Positions 6,221 through 13,919 of a stretch of 16,109 bases of DNA are shown in pieces. Each line of letters opens with the position of its first letter. Within the stretch, counting starts at the first letter, position 1. Under the pieces are notes generated by a model. It was not told the DNA's origin and searched no databases. It was given only the letters and a program-made list of their open reading frames with translations. A program made the position numbers and the translations under genes. Source of the stretch: CAYNTC01 sp964432925 (GTDB lineage Bacteria; Planctomycetota; Phycisphaerae; Sedimentisphaerales; Anaerobacaceae); the NCBI GenBank assembly GCA_964432925.1, contig CAYSPM010000050.1, forward strand, positions 1 through 16,109, written 5' to 3'.

Positions 6221-8548
6221 TTGCAGTCATCACAGAAGAAAAACTCATTTTCAATGAGCGAGAATAAACACCGTCCAGGTGCTATAGGCACTAAGGTTGC
6301 GTTCACATTTGTCATTTTGTGTTCTTGTGCCATAGCGCTATTGTGTTGGTTTGCCACGTGCGGTTTTTCAACGCGGCAGAGTCATCTCGACGTTCTCAAA
6401 GCTGCGCCATCCGAACCCAACGTAGCTGAAACGGCAGAGTCGGCACAAACCGAATGTAGCCTTGCTGAGCAAGCGTTGGGGCTTATTTACCAGGGAAAGT
6501 TTGATGCTGCGGGTGAGCTGATAGAGCAGGCTGATCAGCCGACCGAGCCTGAACTTACTCAGTTGGTTGAGATTATTAAGGAGCATAAAGCCCTATGTCG
6601 ACAGCGACAGTCTGCCCGCGAGGCTGCGTACCATGAAAAATTAGCAGAGCTTCAGAAACTCGAAGCGGTAGCCAGGGACGATGATCCTAACGACCCAAAC
6701 GATGTGAATGAAGTCACAGAGGTACTGCCGGTTATTGCCAGGGTGAGCGAGTTCGCAAATGACGTGCAGAGAGAGGAGCTCCTTTCAAGCCCGTTCGTGA
6801 AACAGACGCTACAGAAGGCGATCGACAAATCTGCCGAGCTTGAGTCGAAGGGTGAGTGGCTTGATGCTTACATAGATTGCTATTTCTGGCTGCAGGTTAT
6901 AGATCCAAACAACGAAGCGTATTCAGACTACGCTGAGCTGCTTTTGGATAGGGCCGGCGTTGCAGCTTCTCTTCAAGATAGTCCATGTGAAACTCGCCAG
7001 CAGCGCTATGAAGGCATCAAAAAGAAAATGTTCAGTCGGGCGATTGATGTTTTGGATACGAGTTATGTTAGTCATCCTCTGGATTACGGACAAATGGCAG
7101 CCAAAGGCATTAAGCGCTGCACTCTGTTAGCAGATGTGATGGCGTCGTTACCTAAGAATGCGCAGCAGGAAGTTCCAGAAAGTTCGTTTGTACCGCCCGA
7201 GTCCAACAAGATTAATGCCTTCTCGGCTGCACTGGAGGCGCTGCGGGATGAGATTGACCAGTCAGAGACGGGTTTGAATAATCGCCAATTTATCGAGATT
7301 TTTAAGAAGGTGCTGGCGCTTAATGAAACGACAGTGCAATTACCTGAACCCGAGATGATCGCCCATTTTGCAGAAGCAGCGTTATCTGCACTCGACCCTT
7401 ATACAGTGATGATTTGGCCTAAACAAATCAAGGATTTTGAAAAGGATATGACCAATAAGTTCACGGGCATCGGCATCGAGATTACGAAGGAAAAAGGATT
7501 GCTGACCGTAGCAAGCCTGTTATTGGATACACCTGCATTTCATTCCGGCCTTGATGCCGGTGATGTAATAGAAGCAGTGGATGGAATCGAAACAAAGGAT
7601 ATGAGCCTGCGCTGTGCGGTTCAGAAGATAACCGGTCCAGAGGGTACAAAAGTCACGCTAACCATCCGGCGGTCCGGTGAAGAGGAAGCCAAGTATGTTA
7701 CCATAACACGGGCCAGAATATTGGTTCCCACGATCCGAGGCTGGCGAAGAACCTCTGAAGGTAAATGGCTATATATGATCGACGAGCAAAATAAGATTGG
7801 TTTTGTCCGTCTTACGAGCAGGCCCACCGGCTTTTCGGAAAGAACTGCTTCAGACCTCGAAAAGGTCTTAGATCAGCTTGAGGAGCAAGGGATGAAGGGA
7901 CTGATTCTTGACTTGCGATTCAATGCTGGCGGGTTCTTCGATAGTGCCATCGCCGTTGCCGACAAATTTTTAAAAGAAGGATTAATTGTCAAGAGGCAAC
8001 CTGGTTTTGGTAGGATACCTTCGTATGAGATGGCACATAAGGAAGGGATCCATCCCGATTATCCGCTCGTGGTATTGATCAATCAGAGCTCTGCCAGTGC
8101 CTCGGAGATAGTGGCTGGTGCTTTGGCGGACGAGAAACACGAGCGTGCCGTCTTAGTCGGCGAAAGAACCCACGGCAAGGGTAGTGTCCAGGCGATAACA
8201 CACTATCCTCGCGAAGGTGCGCAGCTTAAATATACAATGGCGCATTACCACTTGCCGTCCGGCCAAAGAGTCAAGAGCCGGGAAGAGGCGCAAAAAAAAG
8301 ACAACAAGGACTGGGGTGTCGGACCAGATATTCAAGTTACGTTAAGAAGCGACGAACTAAAAAATATGTTTGATGTTCAAAGAGCCAACGATGTGCTGTT
8401 CCAGGCAAGCCGACACGAGGGTGATGAAACACTCGAGAAATACTCAGCCGAAGAGACGATTGCTGCGGACCCTCAACTTGCAGTAGCCCTTCTGGTCATT
8501 AAGGCCAAGCTCGTCGAAGCAAGTGCGTTGGCCTCTGCTGTGAATTAA
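6221..8548 (+). CDS. S41-family PDZ carboxy-terminal processing protease, membrane-anchored
   Basis: A CtpA/Prc-type serine protease that cuts proteins from their C-terminal side, probably facing the periplasm. The TTG at 6221 is preferred because AAAGGG lies at 6208-6213 with a 7-base spacer; the ATG at 6254 has no such site. Residues 25-48 form a hydrophobic anchor. About 360 residues of mostly acidic, probably helical sequence follow, with a DPNDPNDVNE stretch near 154-163. A PDZ domain begins at FTGIGIEI (414) and includes the LDAGDVIEAVDGI loop. The S41 domain carries SSASASEIVAG and THGKGSVQ; by family alignment Ser628 is the nucleophile and Lys653 the general base, at the usual spacing of 25. 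The catalytic half is intact. The long N-terminal region is not one I recognise and may bind substrate or an adaptor. lysS starts 18 bp after its stop. Confidence 0.88.
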   Translation: MQSSQKKNSFSMSENKHRPGAIGTKVAFTFVILCSCAIALLCWFATCGFSTRQSHLDVLKAAPSEPNVAETAESAQTECSLAEQALGLIYQGKFDAAGELIEQADQPTEPELTQLVEIIKEHKALCRQRQSAREAAYHEKLAELQKLEAVARDDDPNDPNDVNEVTEVLPVIARVSEFANDVQREELLSSPFVKQTLQKAIDKSAELESKGEWLDAYIDCYFWLQVIDPNNEAYSDYAELLLDRAGVAASLQDSPCETRQQRYEGIKKKMFSRAIDVLDTSYVSHPLDYGQMAAKGIKRCTLLADVMASLPKNAQQEVPESSFVPPESNKINAFSAALEALRDEIDQSETGLNNRQFIEIFKKVLALNETTVQLPEPEMIAHFAEAALSALDPYTVMIWPKQIKDFEKDMTNKFTGIGIEITKEKGLLTVASLLLDTPAFHSGLDAGDVIEAVDGIETKDMSLRCAVQKITGPEGTKVTLTIRRSGEEEAKYVTITRARILVPTIRGWRRTSEGKWLYMIDEQNKIGFVRLTSRPTGFSERTASDLEKVLDQLEEQGMKGLILDLRFNAGGFFDSAIAVADKFLKEGLIVKRQPGFGRIPSYEMAHKEGIHPDYPLVVLINQSSASASEIVAGALADEKHERAVLVGERTHGKGSVQAITHYPREGAQLKYTMAHYHLPSGQRVKSREEAQKKDNKDWGVGPDIQVTLRSDELKNMFDVQRANDVLFQASRHEGDETLEKYSAEETIAADPQLAVALLVIKAKLVEASALASAVN

Positions 8549-8566
8549 AACAGGTTTGAAAAGGCT

Positions 8567-10039
8567 ATGACTTTGGCTACGGAAGAAGACACAAGCAAAT
8601 TTGAGCGACAGAGACAAGAAAAGCTGGCCCAACTCAGAGAACTGGGTATCGACCCATACGGAACCATATATGATGGAACTGAGCCAGCCGAAGACATTAA
8701 ACGTAGATTCAAAGATGGTGACGACACACAGCAGGCCAAGTGCGCAGGCAGAATAGTGCTGCTGAGGGATATTGGCAAGCTGATTTTTATTACGCTGCGA
8801 GATCGGAGCGGTACGATACAGGTGGGATTAAGCAAAAATCTGCTTGGTCAGCAGTGGCAACTTGCAAAGCTGCTGGAGCTTGGTGACATAATTGGTGCGG
8901 CGGGTAAACTCGGCAGAACCCAAACCGGCGAAATCACTATATGGATTGCTGAAAATGGACTTACTTTTTTGAGCAAGTGTCTATACCAGCCGCCTGAGAA
9001 ATTTCACGGATTAGCCGACATTGATCAGCGATACAGGCAGCGATTCTTAGACCTCTGGGCCAATCCGGAAGTTATGGAGCGGTTCAAGAAACGAAGCGCC
9101 ATCGTCGCCACAATACGCGAATTTCTTAGCTCAAGAGGCTTTTTAGAAGTCGAGACACCCATGATGCAAACGATAGCCGGCGGTGCTGCGGCAAAACCAT
9201 TTGTCACACATCATAACAGCTTGAAGATGGCCCTTTTTTTGCGAATTTCGCCTGAGCTGTTTCTGAAGAGGCTGCTCGTCGGTGGAATGGAGAAGGTCTT
9301 TGAGATAAACCGCAATTTCCGCAACGAAGGATTGAGCAGGCAGCATAATCCCGAGTTCACGATGCTCGAAGTGTACCAGGCATATGGCGATTACAACGTA
9401 ATGATGAATATAACTGAGGAGCTAATCGGCCAGTGCGTAGGGCAACATTGCGCGGGCGAGCAAGTTCAATTCGATGACTTGATAGTGGATTTTTCTCGAC
9501 CTTGGGCCCGGCTTAAATATACAGAATTATTGCGCGAGCATAGCGGCTGTGACATTGATGATATTAACGGCATCAGAGCAAAGGCAAAACAGCTTGATCT
9601 CGATGAGGCCGATATGGATGACGCGGTAGTAGTCAACGAAGTGTTTGAGGTAACTGTTGAGGATAATCTTATTGATCCGGTGTTTGTCATAGACTATCCG
9701 GCAGCACTGTGTCCACTGGCCAAGCGCAGAAAAGACGACCCGAGATTTGCCGAACGATTTGAATTATATGTCGCCGGGATGGAGCTGGCTAATGCGTACA
9801 CAGAGCTAAATGACCCGGTTGAGCAATACGATAATTTCCTCATTCAGCTCCGAGGGCAAGAAGAATCGATAACAAAAATGGATACGAACTATATAGCTGC
9901 CTTGAAGTATGGTATGCCTCCCGCAGGGGGATTGGGCATTGGAATTGACAGGCTCGTAATGGTACTGACAGGCGCTACCAGTATCCGTGATGTAGTATTA
10001 TTTCCACTTCTAAAGCCCAAACCGGTACAAGGCCAGTAA
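8567..10039 (+). CDS. lysS: Class II lysyl-tRNA synthetase
   Basis: Charges tRNA-Lys with lysine in an ATP-dependent reaction. The 490-residue length is normal. An N-terminal helix with the LAQLRELGIDPYG signature is followed by the OB-fold anticodon-binding domain (about 60-150, with GRIVLLRDIGKLIFITLRDR). The class II catalytic core starts near 165 with RYRQRFLDLWANPE. Motif 2 is FRNEG at 251-255 followed by RQHNPEFTMLE. Motif 3 is GIGIDR at 457-462 followed by RLVMVLTG and IRDVVLFP. The MELANAYTELNDP segment that helps define LysRS is intact. The ATG at 8567 has GAAAAGG close upstream. From memory, lysS followed by lolC/E and lolD also occurs in some Deltaproteobacteria, so the synteny here may be real, but I could not check it. 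Confidence 0.96.
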   Translation: MTLATEEDTSKFERQRQEKLAQLRELGIDPYGTIYDGTEPAEDIKRRFKDGDDTQQAKCAGRIVLLRDIGKLIFITLRDRSGTIQVGLSKNLLGQQWQLAKLLELGDIIGAAGKLGRTQTGEITIWIAENGLTFLSKCLYQPPEKFHGLADIDQRYRQRFLDLWANPEVMERFKKRSAIVATIREFLSSRGFLEVETPMMQTIAGGAAAKPFVTHHNSLKMALFLRISPELFLKRLLVGGMEKVFEINRNFRNEGLSRQHNPEFTMLEVYQAYGDYNVMMNITEELIGQCVGQHCAGEQVQFDDLIVDFSRPWARLKYTELLREHSGCDIDDINGIRAKAKQLDLDEADMDDAVVVNEVFEVTVEDNLIDPVFVIDYPAALCPLAKRRKDDPRFAERFELYVAGMELANAYTELNDPVEQYDNFLIQLRGQEESITKMDTNYIAALKYGMPPAGGLGIGIDRLVMVLTGATSIRDVVLFPLLKPKPVQGQ

Positions 10040-10151
10040 TGAACACAGATGAACAACGCACCACTAATAGGCGGAAATTCTCGCATGTTATTTGTGCTCG
10101 TGCTCACTTTCACAAGCAGCATCTTAAACTCAATGCGATATCGGATATGAA
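10040..10151. other. Short spacer between lysS and the first permease
   Basis: It begins TGAACACAGATGAACAACGC, which loosely resembles the GAACACAGATGAACACAGAT repeats common between genes in environmental bacteria, perhaps a decayed copy. I see no clear terminator, promoter or strong ribosome binding site for the next gene. Confidence 0.25.
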
Positions 10152-11498
10152 ATGTTGAAGCTACTGTTATGGCTGAGGTATCTGCGTAAGAGAAGGATTG
10201 TTCTTCTGAGTATTGCTGCGGTTGCACTATCAGTGTCACTGTTAGTAGTCGTTTCGAGCCTGTTTACCGGTTTCATAGATGCGCTTGAGAAGAGCGCTGT
10301 CGAGACAATAGGTGATGTTGTTGTTGCGGCGCCGGCCAAGTTTGCCAAGTATCCACTTTTCATCGAGCGTCTGGAAGAAACGGCTTCGGTTGAAGCTGCC
10401 ACTGCACTTCTGTCGGCGCCGGGCCTGCTGCATCTGGGCGAAGGAAACGTTCGAGCAGTAGAGATTTGGGGAATCGAACCCGGGCGAAGATCCAAAGTCA
10501 CAGCGTATAAGCAATCGTTGCTAAGGCAAAAGAACTCTGCGGATGATCCCACTTTTGAAGTAGCGGATTTGCCCGAGTCTGTCGGCGGATTTGTCGGTAT
10601 CGCAGTAGTTGCAGAGCCCAACGAACAAACGGATGAATATGATTTTCATGCCGCAGAACAAATGATCGGACGCCAGGTTGTGCTCACAACGGGATCAGTG
10701 ACCGAAGAGGGTATTTCAGATCATTCGGCAACGCCGTTCAAAAGAAGAACTTTAAAGTTTGCGATTGCAGATATCGTTTTTACGGGCATTTATGACCTTG
10801 ACAAGTCCGTAGTTTACGTGCCGATAGAAGGCTTACAGAAAGATTTATATCCAAATGAAGATAGCTGTCTCGCTACAAAAATCCATATCAAGCTCTCTCC
10901 AGGTGCGGATACAGAGGTTGCCGTGGCAATTGTTCGAGGAATATGGGGAGTTTTCGCTGAGAACGAGCTTAATTGGCCCACATATCTAATAAAAGGGACT
11001 GATATTGCCACAGCCCGACAAATGCAAGTTCGTTACGTAGTCGCGCTGCGAAAACAGATGGGAGTTTTGCTGTTGATATTCGGCGTTGTTAGCCTCAGTG
11101 TGGTTGTGCTAATATTCTGCATATTCTACATGATAGTAAGACTTAAGCAGAAAGATATCGCAATAATAAAAAGCTGTGGAATGGCCAGTAGTTCAGTAGC
11201 CTTTGTATTTATTGGATTCGGTGCGTTTGTCGGCCTGATTGGCTCAGGTCTTGGTATAGTTCTGGGCAGCGTTATCACAACTAACATTAATACGATAGAG
11301 AATTGGATACGAATAATCTTTGGGCTAAAGCTTTGGAAAAGCAGCATCTACATGTTTAGCAGAATACCCTCTGAGGTCAATTGGAACTCAGCCGTCTGGA
11401 TCGTTATGTTTTCGATTCTTGCTGCGATTATTGGAACATTGATACCGGCAGTTGTAGCGGCAAACACAGAACCGGTGGAGATACTGCGATATGAGTAG
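10152..11498 (+). CDS. LolC/LolE-type ABC transporter permease, first copy
   Basis: Inner-membrane subunit of a predicted lipoprotein-release complex that extracts lipoproteins for delivery to the outer membrane. The 448 residues show the standard four-helix layout: TM1 near 16-40 after a basic RKRR start, a periplasmic domain of about 260 residues, then TM2 near 303-329, TM3 near 346-375 and TM4 near 413-437, ending in PVEILRYE. The cytoplasmic KQKDIAIIKSCGMASS between TM2 and TM3 is the coupling-helix region of FtsX/MacB-type permeases, which contacts the ATPase. The periplasmic part is conserved only in a general way, so LolC and LolE cannot be told apart. A LolD-type ATPase lies downstream, which makes the Lol assignment more likely than an efflux role. 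There is no obvious Shine-Dalgarno before ATG 10152. Confidence 0.8.
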   Translation: MLKLLLWLRYLRKRRIVLLSIAAVALSVSLLVVVSSLFTGFIDALEKSAVETIGDVVVAAPAKFAKYPLFIERLEETASVEAATALLSAPGLLHLGEGNVRAVEIWGIEPGRRSKVTAYKQSLLRQKNSADDPTFEVADLPESVGGFVGIAVVAEPNEQTDEYDFHAAEQMIGRQVVLTTGSVTEEGISDHSATPFKRRTLKFAIADIVFTGIYDLDKSVVYVPIEGLQKDLYPNEDSCLATKIHIKLSPGADTEVAVAIVRGIWGVFAENELNWPTYLIKGTDIATARQMQVRYVVALRKQMGVLLLIFGVVSLSVVVLIFCIFYMIVRLKQKDIAIIKSCGMASSSVAFVFIGFGAFVGLIGSGLGIVLGSVITTNINTIENWIRIIFGLKLWKSSIYMFSRIPSEVNWNSAVWIVMFSILAAIIGTLIPAVVAANTEPVEILRYE

Positions 11499-11550
11499 AG
11501 TTCGAACCGAGGCCCTGCAAAAAAAGCGTGGTTGAAAGGGCTCAGGGGCC

Positions 11551-11609
11551 GGGGTTCAGGGATCAGCAGACTCGGTGAAGCCTTCTCTGATCCCCGATCC
11601 CTGACCCCC
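11551..11609. repeat. GC-rich imperfect inverted repeat between the two permease genes
   Basis: The arm GGGGTTCAGGGATC at 11551-11564 pairs with GATCCCTGACCCC at 11596-11608, with one base missing on the right. The inner GATCAG at 11561-11566 can instead pair with CTGATC at 11587-11592. It fills most of the 144-bp gap between genes that should be co-expressed. No T run follows, so it is not a standard terminator. It looks like an interspersed palindromic repeat of the GGGTTCAGGGATCAGGG type. Confidence 0.6.
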
Positions 11610-11642
11610 GAATCGATTTGGGTTTGATGCTTCCGACTTATC

Positions 11643-12992
11643 ATGTACAAGTTTATCCTTGCAACCCGATATCTGGTAAAACGCCACATAACATACTTTG
11701 CAATTTTGGCGGTTTCGCTTTGTGTATTCATCGTCGTTGTGGTTATGACCGTGATGACAGGCCTTGTGGGTGGTTTTAAGCAAAAGAATCATGACTTTGT
11801 TGGAGACTGCGTTGTTGGTACAGAGTCACTGGTGGGCTTTGGCTATTATGAGGGTTTTGTAGAACTGCTGGAACATGCTAATTTCGTACAGGGCGTCTCC
11901 CCTACAATTAAGAGCTATGGGCTAGTCGGTGCTAGTCGATCAGAGCAGAGCCTTGGCCTGGAAATCATAGGTGTCGACCCGGTTAAGCATAGTAGGGCTA
12001 CCGGTTTTGCCCAAACGCTGTATTATCATAGAGATGATGTGTCTTCGGTGTTTGAGCCGGCGAGAGACCCAAATCTCTGGGGCTGCGTGATAGGGATTGA
12101 CCGGGTCTTGGCACGGGATTCTCACGGCAGATACGCGTACAGCACTATTCCACCCGATGTGGAAATTGCGATAACTTGTTTCCCTTTAACAGCAAAAGGA
12201 GCTCTGGCTAAGGCCGGCGCTGGACTGGTCAATACTAAAGTTTTCTATTATAGCGATCATTCACATAGTGGCTTAGCCAGAGTGGATAGTTCACTAGTTT
12301 ATCTGCCGTTCGAACAGGCCCAGTTGCTTTGTGGTATGGCTGGGCCAATCAAAAGAACCAACGCAATTCACATTAAATTTAATCCGGATGTAAGGCTAAA
12401 TGCCGGGTGTGAAAAAGTTACATTACTGTGGAACAAATACAAAAGAGAGAATGCAAAAAAAGCACAAGCAGATTTGTTTAACTCTGTCACTGTCCAAAGC
12501 TGGAAGGTCTATCAACGCTCTTCTATCGCAGCGATGGAGAAGGAGCAAACGATAATGACAGTGATGTTCGGCCTTGTCGGGATTACAACTGTCTTCATTG
12601 TTTTTGTTGTCTTTTATATGATTATAAGCCATAAGAGTAAGGACATCGGCATACTGAGAAGCGTAGGAGTGCCCAAATTGGGCGTTATTGAGCTATTTAC
12701 GGGTTTCGCAGTTATGGTGGGACTTACGGGTTCATTTGTTGGAGCGTTTGGCGGTTGGTTGTTCTTGCTGAATATAAATCGGCTTGAAGACTGGCTCTTC
12801 AGACATTTTGGATTTCAGCTATGGGACAGGACCATTTATGCCATAGGTGATATTCCAAACCAGGTGGAAGCTGGTGTTCTGACGACCGTAATTCTTTCAG
12901 CGATTGTCGCTTGTCTGCTTGGTGCGCTCGTACCGAGCTGGCAGGCAGCAAGACTTAAGCCCATAGAGACTCTGCAGGTAGGTCAGCTATGA
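11643..12992 (+). CDS. LolC/LolE-type ABC transporter permease, second copy
   Basis: Predicted partner of the preceding permease in a heterodimeric inner-membrane complex. It has 449 residues and the same topology: TM1 near 16-40 after LVKRH, a periplasmic domain of about 260 residues, TM2 near 304-330, TM3 near 347-376 and TM4 near 410-436, ending in RLKPIETLQVGQL. The coupling segment HKSKDIGILRSVGVPKLGV lies between TM2 and TM3. The two permeases match in layout and termini but differ in the periplasmic domain, as expected for LolC/LolE-like paralogues from an old duplication. The stop overlaps the start of the ATPase by four bases (ATGA), implying translational coupling. No Shine-Dalgarno is obvious before the ATG at 11643, and the GC-rich palindrome lies just upstream. 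Confidence 0.82.
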   Translation: MYKFILATRYLVKRHITYFAILAVSLCVFIVVVVMTVMTGLVGGFKQKNHDFVGDCVVGTESLVGFGYYEGFVELLEHANFVQGVSPTIKSYGLVGASRSEQSLGLEIIGVDPVKHSRATGFAQTLYYHRDDVSSVFEPARDPNLWGCVIGIDRVLARDSHGRYAYSTIPPDVEIAITCFPLTAKGALAKAGAGLVNTKVFYYSDHSHSGLARVDSSLVYLPFEQAQLLCGMAGPIKRTNAIHIKFNPDVRLNAGCEKVTLLWNKYKRENAKKAQADLFNSVTVQSWKVYQRSSIAAMEKEQTIMTVMFGLVGITTVFIVFVVFYMIISHKSKDIGILRSVGVPKLGVIELFTGFAVMVGLTGSFVGAFGGWLFLLNINRLEDWLFRHFGFQLWDRTIYAIGDIPNQVEAGVLTTVILSAIVACLLGALVPSWQAARLKPIETLQVGQL

Positions 12993-13687
12993 GCAAGAAC
13001 GAGTTCATTTTACAGGCCGAGCAGGTATACAAATCTTATCGGATGGGGGCTACAGATGTCAGGGTCCTAAAAGGTGCGAGCCTGGCCGTGAGAGAGAGAG
13101 AATTCGTGGCCATAGTCGGGGCATCGGGCAGCGGAAAAAGTACACTTTTACATATATTAGGTGGGTTGGACAGGCCCAACAAAGGCATCATAAGATTTGA
13201 GGGACGCGACTTGGGCCAATTTGAAACCGGTCAGTTGAACAGCTATCGCAACAAAATGGTGGGCTTTGTTTTTCAGTTCTATCATTTACTGGACGAATTG
13301 AATGTATTGGAAAATATATTGCTGCCGGCGATGGCCTCGAAGAGTGTGGTTGGCTGGCTGGAGTATCGCTCGCAGGCCAAGAGCCGAGCGAGAGAATTGC
13401 TGGTTCAGCTTGGTTTGTCTGAGCGGGCCAGGCACAAGCCATACCAGCTCTCGGGTGGTGAGAGACAGAGAGTGGCTATCGGCCGGGCCCTGATGAATGA
13501 ACCCAAGCTGCTTTTGGCCGATGAGCCGACGGGAAATCTTGACTCGGCAACAGGAAATGGTATTTTAGACGTCCTCGAAAAGCTGCAAAGGGCCGGCCAG
13601 ACGGTTGTGATGGTAACTCACGACGAGAGAATAGCGCAAAGGGCTACCAGGATCGTAATGCTGGCCGACGGAAAGATAAAAGAATAA
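12989..13687 (+). CDS. lolD: LolD-type ABC transporter ATP-binding protein
   Basis: Cytoplasmic ATPase predicted to power the two permeases just upstream. At 232 residues it is standard for the LolD/MacB/FtsE group. Visible motifs are Walker A GASGSGKST at 44-52, the Q-loop Gln96 in VFQFYHLLDELNVLENI, the ABC signature LSGGERQRVAIGRAL starting at 154, Walker B LLLADEP starting at 174, the D-loop TGNLDSATG, and the switch His211 in MVTHDERIA. The FQFYHLL...LNVLENI wording is typical of LolD. The start overlaps the preceding stop (ATGA at 12989-12992), so expression is coupled. MacB-like efflux is the main alternative, but MacB usually carries its ATPase and permease on one chain with a partner MacA, and neither is seen here. 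Confidence 0.9.
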   Translation: MSKNEFILQAEQVYKSYRMGATDVRVLKGASLAVREREFVAIVGASGSGKSTLLHILGGLDRPNKGIIRFEGRDLGQFETGQLNSYRNKMVGFVFQFYHLLDELNVLENILLPAMASKSVVGWLEYRSQAKSRARELLVQLGLSERARHKPYQLSGGERQRVAIGRALMNEPKLLLADEPTGNLDSATGNGILDVLEKLQRAGQTVVMVTHDERIAQRATRIVMLADGKIKE

Positions 13688-13731
13688 GGTAAGCGTTCAC
13701 GGCCTTATATGTTGAATTTGGGCCATTTTAC

Positions 13732-13818
13732 GTCATTGCGAGTGAGGCAGAGCCGAGCGCGGCAATCTCTCTGTTGCGAAGATCTGAGATTGCTTCGGCC
13801 TAAAGGCCTCGCAATGAC
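13732..13818. repeat. MITE/REP-like palindromic element with GTCATTGCGAG ends
   Basis: The terminal arms are a perfect 11-bp inverted repeat, GTCATTGCGAG at 13732-13742 and CTCGCAATGAC at 13808-13818. Inside them GCAATCTC at 13762-13769 pairs perfectly with GAGATTGC at 13786-13793. This nested GTCATTGCGAG...GCAATCTC...GAGATTGC...CTCGCAATGAC layout matches a non-coding palindromic repeat that I recall from many bacterial genomes. It has no coding capacity, so any movement would need enzymes supplied elsewhere. It could also act as a transcript-end hairpin for the lolD run. Confidence 0.8.
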
Positions 13819-13865
13819 ACAAAAACGCTGGTTTGCCCCCGTGAATAGTTACGGAATAAGATGTG

Positions 13866-13888
13866 GCGCATAAGCAGAAGCTATGCGC
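13866..13888 (+). other. Small hairpin in the aminotransferase leader
   Basis: A perfect 7-bp stem, GCGCATA at 13866-13872 and TATGCGC at 13882-13888, with a 9-base loop ends 16 bases before the ribosome binding site. There is no T run after it, so it is not a terminator. A role in leader RNA stability is possible but unsupported. Confidence 0.35.
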
Positions 13889-13904
13889 GAATTTAAAACA
13901 CGAT

Positions 13905-13912
13905 AGGTGAGG
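13905..13912 (+). promoter_or_regulatory. Ribosome binding site of the aminotransferase
   Basis: AGGTGAGG sits seven bases before the ATG at 13920 and supports that start. Confidence 0.7.
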
Positions 13913-13919
13913 TTGTTTT

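Larger units (their letters stand above)
13688..13919. other. Repeat-bearing intergenic region before the aminotransferase
   Basis: These 232 bp contain no credible gene. They hold an 87-bp palindromic repeat (13732-13818), a small hairpin (13866-13888) and the aminotransferase ribosome binding site (13905-13912). The region probably separates the Lol run from a new transcription unit, but I could not assign a promoter. Confidence 0.5.

Noticed and set aside
5680..6357. Minus-strand open frame of 225 codons across the end of fba and the start of the S41 gene
   Set aside because: It overlaps two well-supported genes and its protein is low in recognisable structure, so it is a shadow of their codon use.
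13688..13919. T-box or other riboswitch upstream of ilvE
   Set aside because: No T-box consensus, specifier loop or terminator/antiterminator pair was found; the structure present is explained by the palindromic repeat.
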